From Aquificota bacterium (GTDB taxonomy: Bacteria; Thermosulfidibacterota; Thermosulfidibacteria; Thermosulfidibacterales; Thermosulfidibacteraceae): 15,775 bases of DNA. Made by a program: the position numbers and the translations under genes. Every line of letters starts with the position of its first letter. The first letter of the stretch is position 1. Below the pieces are notes generated by a model that saw only the letters and a program-made list of their open reading frames with translations, searched no databases and was not told the origin of the DNA. Location of the stretch: NCBI GenBank assembly GCA_015494645.1, contig WGAU01000026.1, forward strand, positions 1-15,775, written 5' to 3'. Below are positions 14,456 through 15,775 of this stretch, piece by piece.

Positions 14456-14818
14456 ATGACTGAAAAGAAAGCAGAATTCCAAATGAACCCTATGGAGATG
14501 ATGAAGAAAATGATGGAAAGAGGAATCTCTCCCATGGAGATGTGCATGAACATGTGCAGACAAATGACTCAGTCCATCGAACGAGCCACCGAGATGGCAG
14601 CATACGCTACGCCTGAACTTCGCGGTCTGTTCGAAACGTGGTTAGAAGAGGTTGAACAGGAATCTACGAAGTTTATTGAAGAACAAGACACAGTGTCTGC
14701 ACAAACTTTAGCGGATAAACTGGGAATATCCCTGGAGAGTGCTATTTTTCTCATAGCAAGGTTGGCAAAGGCAGGAAAAGTTGAAGTCATCGCCAGGAAA
14801 AAAACTTCTTCAGAATAG
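14456..14818 (+). CDS. Met/Cys-rich protein with C-terminal winged-helix-like part, unknown function
   Basis: 120 residues, not a family I can name. The first 47 residues contain 13 Met and two Cys (NPMEMMKKMMERG, SPMEMCMNMCRQM; C30 and C34 as CX3C), a composition suited to binding soft metals such as Cu(I) or Ag(I). A helical middle follows (ATPELRGLFETWLEEVEQE). The last 40 or so residues (VSAQTLADKLGISLESAIF, then LIARLAKAGKVEVIA) look like a small helix-turn-helix. No signal peptide, so probably cytoplasmic. ATG start with AAGGAGG 7 nt upstream; 12 bp after the ArsR gene and surely co-transcribed. A metal-binding or DNA-binding accessory role is inference. Confidence 0.75.
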   Translation: MTEKKAEFQMNPMEMMKKMMERGISPMEMCMNMCRQMTQSIERATEMAAYATPELRGLFETWLEEVEQESTKFIEEQDTVSAQTLADKLGISLESAIFLIARLAKAGKVEVIARKKTSSE

Positions 14819-14858
14819 CCTAGTCATCGCTTTAGACATGCAGAAAAGGAAGCTCTAA

Positions 14859-15137
14859 ATGGGGCATAAACATATTAGGGTACCAATCATAATGTTGGCT
14901 GTTCTCCTGTTGGTTGTCTACTTGTTCTTCGGTCGGATTTCCTCGTCCACCATGGTGTCATCCCCGTGACAACCATCTCCAGAATCGTGACGACAGGGAA
15001 CCCACTCTCGAAATCCTGAATAAGCGCTATACAAAAGGAAAAATCACGAAGAAAAGTTTGAGCATATGCGTAAAGATATATCGAATAACCCCGGAGCCCG
15101 AACCTCCAACCAAATTTTGTGTAAGGAACCACTCTGA
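14859..15137 (+). pseudogene. Small membrane protein with SHOCT domain, broken by two frameshifts
   Basis: An ATG at 14859, with AGGA about 8 nt upstream, opens one TM segment (RVPIIMLAVLLLVVYLFFGR), but that frame stops near 14976. The next frame (+1), from about 14990, encodes PTLEILNKRYTKGKITK, the core of a SHOCT (short C-terminal) domain. The end of that motif, KFEHMRKDI, is back in the first frame and runs to a stop at 15135-15137. One TM helix plus a C-terminal SHOCT is a common small-protein layout often found near metal-resistance genes. The gene is dead as read unless the frameshifts are sequencing errors. The last codons overlap the IS end at 15103-15132, so its original C-terminus may have been replaced. 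Confidence 0.65.
15103..15132 (-). repeat. IS256-like right terminal sequence
   Basis: On the minus strand it reads GTTCCTTACACAAAATTTGG in its core, the outward end of the deleted element. It is an inverted partner of 13785-13814. It overlaps the tail of the broken SHOCT gene. Confidence 0.5.
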
Positions 15138-15170
15138 CCAAGACTTACCTCCACCAAAGCTCACGTCAAC

Positions 15171-15299
15171 ACCATAAGGTGAAACAAATTTTTGATACAG
15201 TTCATACGACACTGCCCTAATTGCAGGCATAGGCTTCCTCAGCCATTTGTCCTGCAAGTTTGTTAGCTGAATAAACAGATTCGCCTCAAGCGCTTTCTT
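15171..15299 (-). pseudogene. IS256-family transposase, C-terminal fragment
   Basis: This frame encodes EANLFIQLTNLQDKW followed by LRKPMPAIRAVSYELYQKF and SPYG. It matches the usual end of IS256/Mutator transposases, where a 'NLxxKWxRKPMPxIRAAxxEL' segment closes the protein. No start codon in context; it is out of frame with the N-terminal fragment, and the original stop appears eroded. Confidence 0.5.
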
Positions 15300-15517
15300 T
15301 CATGGACTCTGTTGTATAAGCCATTGGCAGAGTTTTCTGAGTGTTCTTTCAGGTAGATTTCCCTTTCTTTTTCCATCACTGCGTTGATGAATGTCTGTAG
15401 CAGGTAACTTAGAGCAGGCTTTATGCCCTGGCTTTCTGCAGTGTCCTGAATGATCCTTACCATTTCCTCTACCCATTGCTGGGAGAAAGGATATGTGTTT
15501 TGGTTAGCCTGTTTCAT
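15263..15517 (-). pseudogene. IS256-family transposase, N-terminal fragment
   Basis: ATG 15517 with GAGGAGGT 5 nt upstream. The first 70 residues fit the start of IS256/Mutator transposases: PFSQQWVEEMVRIIQ, GIKPALSYLLQTFINAVMEK, EREIYLKEHSENSANGLYNR. After about 15308 the similarity ends and 14 unrelated residues lead to a stop at 15263. A full transposase is about 400 residues with a DDE core; that core is missing, so this fragment cannot transpose on its own. Confidence 0.7.
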
Positions 15518-15556
15518 GGGGCACCTCCTCACAAATAGATTTTTCTTTAATACTCA

Positions 15557-15580
15557 GTATTACTTACACAATTTATCTCC
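15557..15580 (-). repeat. IS256-like left terminal sequence
   Basis: Read inward on the minus strand it contains AAATTGTGTAAGTAA, agreeing with ATTTTGTGTAAGGAA at the other end. It lies about 45 bp upstream of the transposase start, as expected for the left end. Confidence 0.4.
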
Positions 15581-15775
15581 AGCTCCCAACCAGAGAGAGT
15601 GTTACATAGAGTGGATACTCCTACTGGATCAGGTGGAGAGTTTGACTGGAATATGCAACATACCTTCTATTTACGATCTGATTCAGGAACGCAAATAATA
15701 AACCTATAGAAGAAAGCATTGCAAAGTGACCATGTGTATTCTTACTACTAAATATACCTTCAACATTTCCAGGGA
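15581..15775 (+). other. Right-edge sequence with a possible gene tail
   Basis: No complete gene. A plus frame from about 15582 to the stop at 15698 gives a protein-like string (CYIEWILLLDQVESLTGI, then NIPSIYDLIQERK). It begins just outside the IS left end, so it may be the 3' end of a gene cut by the insertion. I do not recognise the family. Nothing else is seen up to the edge. Confidence 0.25.

Larger units (their letters stand above)
15103..15580 (-). mobile_element. Internally deleted IS256-family insertion sequence
   Basis: About 0.48 kb, against about 1.3 kb for a full element. The ends carry imperfect inverted terminal sequences sharing TTGTGTAAG read inward (15117-15125 on plus, 15571-15563 on minus). 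Between them lie the start and, in a different frame, the end of an IS256 (Mutator-like) transposase, with the catalytic middle missing. Exact outer limits and a target-site duplication could not be fixed by eye. Confidence 0.6.

Noticed and set aside
14887..15141. Minus-strand frame of 84 codons
   Set aside because: Antisense to the SHOCT remnant, with no domain and no ribosome-binding site.
15027..15257. Minus-strand frame with a motif (LYQKFVSPYG) that recalls YidD
   Set aside because: It lacks the YidD CRF/PTCS cysteine motif, and the upstream residues fit an IS256 transposase C-terminus better; the rest runs across the IS end into the SHOCT remnant.
15096..15592. Target-site duplication around the deleted IS (CCCGAACC / CCCAACCA-like)
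   Set aside because: The flanks agree only in part and at unequal distance from the two ends, so a duplication cannot be claimed.
1..15775. tRNA, rRNA, CRISPR repeats, riboswitches
   Set aside because: Read through on both strands; no regularly spaced repeats and no cloverleaf or conserved RNA motif was recognised. A covariance-model scan was not possible here.

Overview
The window looks like a chromosome segment from a Gram-negative, probably thermophilic bacterium. The Gram-negative call rests on a LapA/LapB-type inner-membrane TPR protein, a lipoprotein with tandem TPRs, a type IV pilus/type II secretion PilC protein and a RodZ-like protein. The thermophile call is inference from the charged, K/E/V/I-rich, compact proteins. 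I cannot name the genus; the gene order rplU-rpmA-obg-proB-proA-nadD-rsfS suits Thermodesulfobacteria, Deltaproteobacteria or Aquificota relatives, but that is a guess.

Region 1 (1-11377, all minus strand) reads as one very tight gene train transcribed from about 11400 toward 1: rplU, rpmA, obg, proB, proA, nadD, rsfS, a LapA+LapB-like fusion, pilC/gspF, a TauE/SafE permease, a NifU-type scaffold, a dppC-type ABC permease, a TPR lipoprotein, a PflA-like radical SAM protein, and a RodZ-like gene that runs off the left edge. Gaps are at most 13 bp and many neighbours overlap (ATGA, GTGA and TTGA junctions), so translation is probably coupled. The front half is ribosome assembly, proline synthesis and NAD synthesis; the back half is envelope, pilus and transport.

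Region 2 (11496-13734, plus strand) is divergent from region 1. It holds a dppB-type permease, whose expected dppC partner lies 8.6 kb away in the other operon, followed after 4 bp by a secreted GH114-family glycosidase carrying a Cys-rich/Kazal-like segment and a beta-rich C-terminal tail.

Region 3 (13735-15775) differs in texture: low gene density, frameshifts and mobile-element debris. A small intact cassette sits here: an ArsR-family regulator with no cysteines, preceded by a good promoter carrying two overlapping 20-bp palindromes, then a Met/Cys-rich protein with a C-terminal winged-helix-like part, then a small membrane SHOCT-domain gene broken by two frameshifts. The cassette is bracketed by two IS256-like terminal sequences in opposite orientation (13785-13814 and 15103-15132). 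The right one belongs to an internally deleted IS256-family element that keeps only the first about 70 and last about 40 codons of its transposase.

The best candidates for something undescribed are the ArsR/Met-rich/SHOCT cassette with its double operator, the LapA-LapB fusion, and the pairing of a GH114 glycosidase with an orphan oligopeptide permease. No tRNA, rRNA, CRISPR array or riboswitch was recognised.
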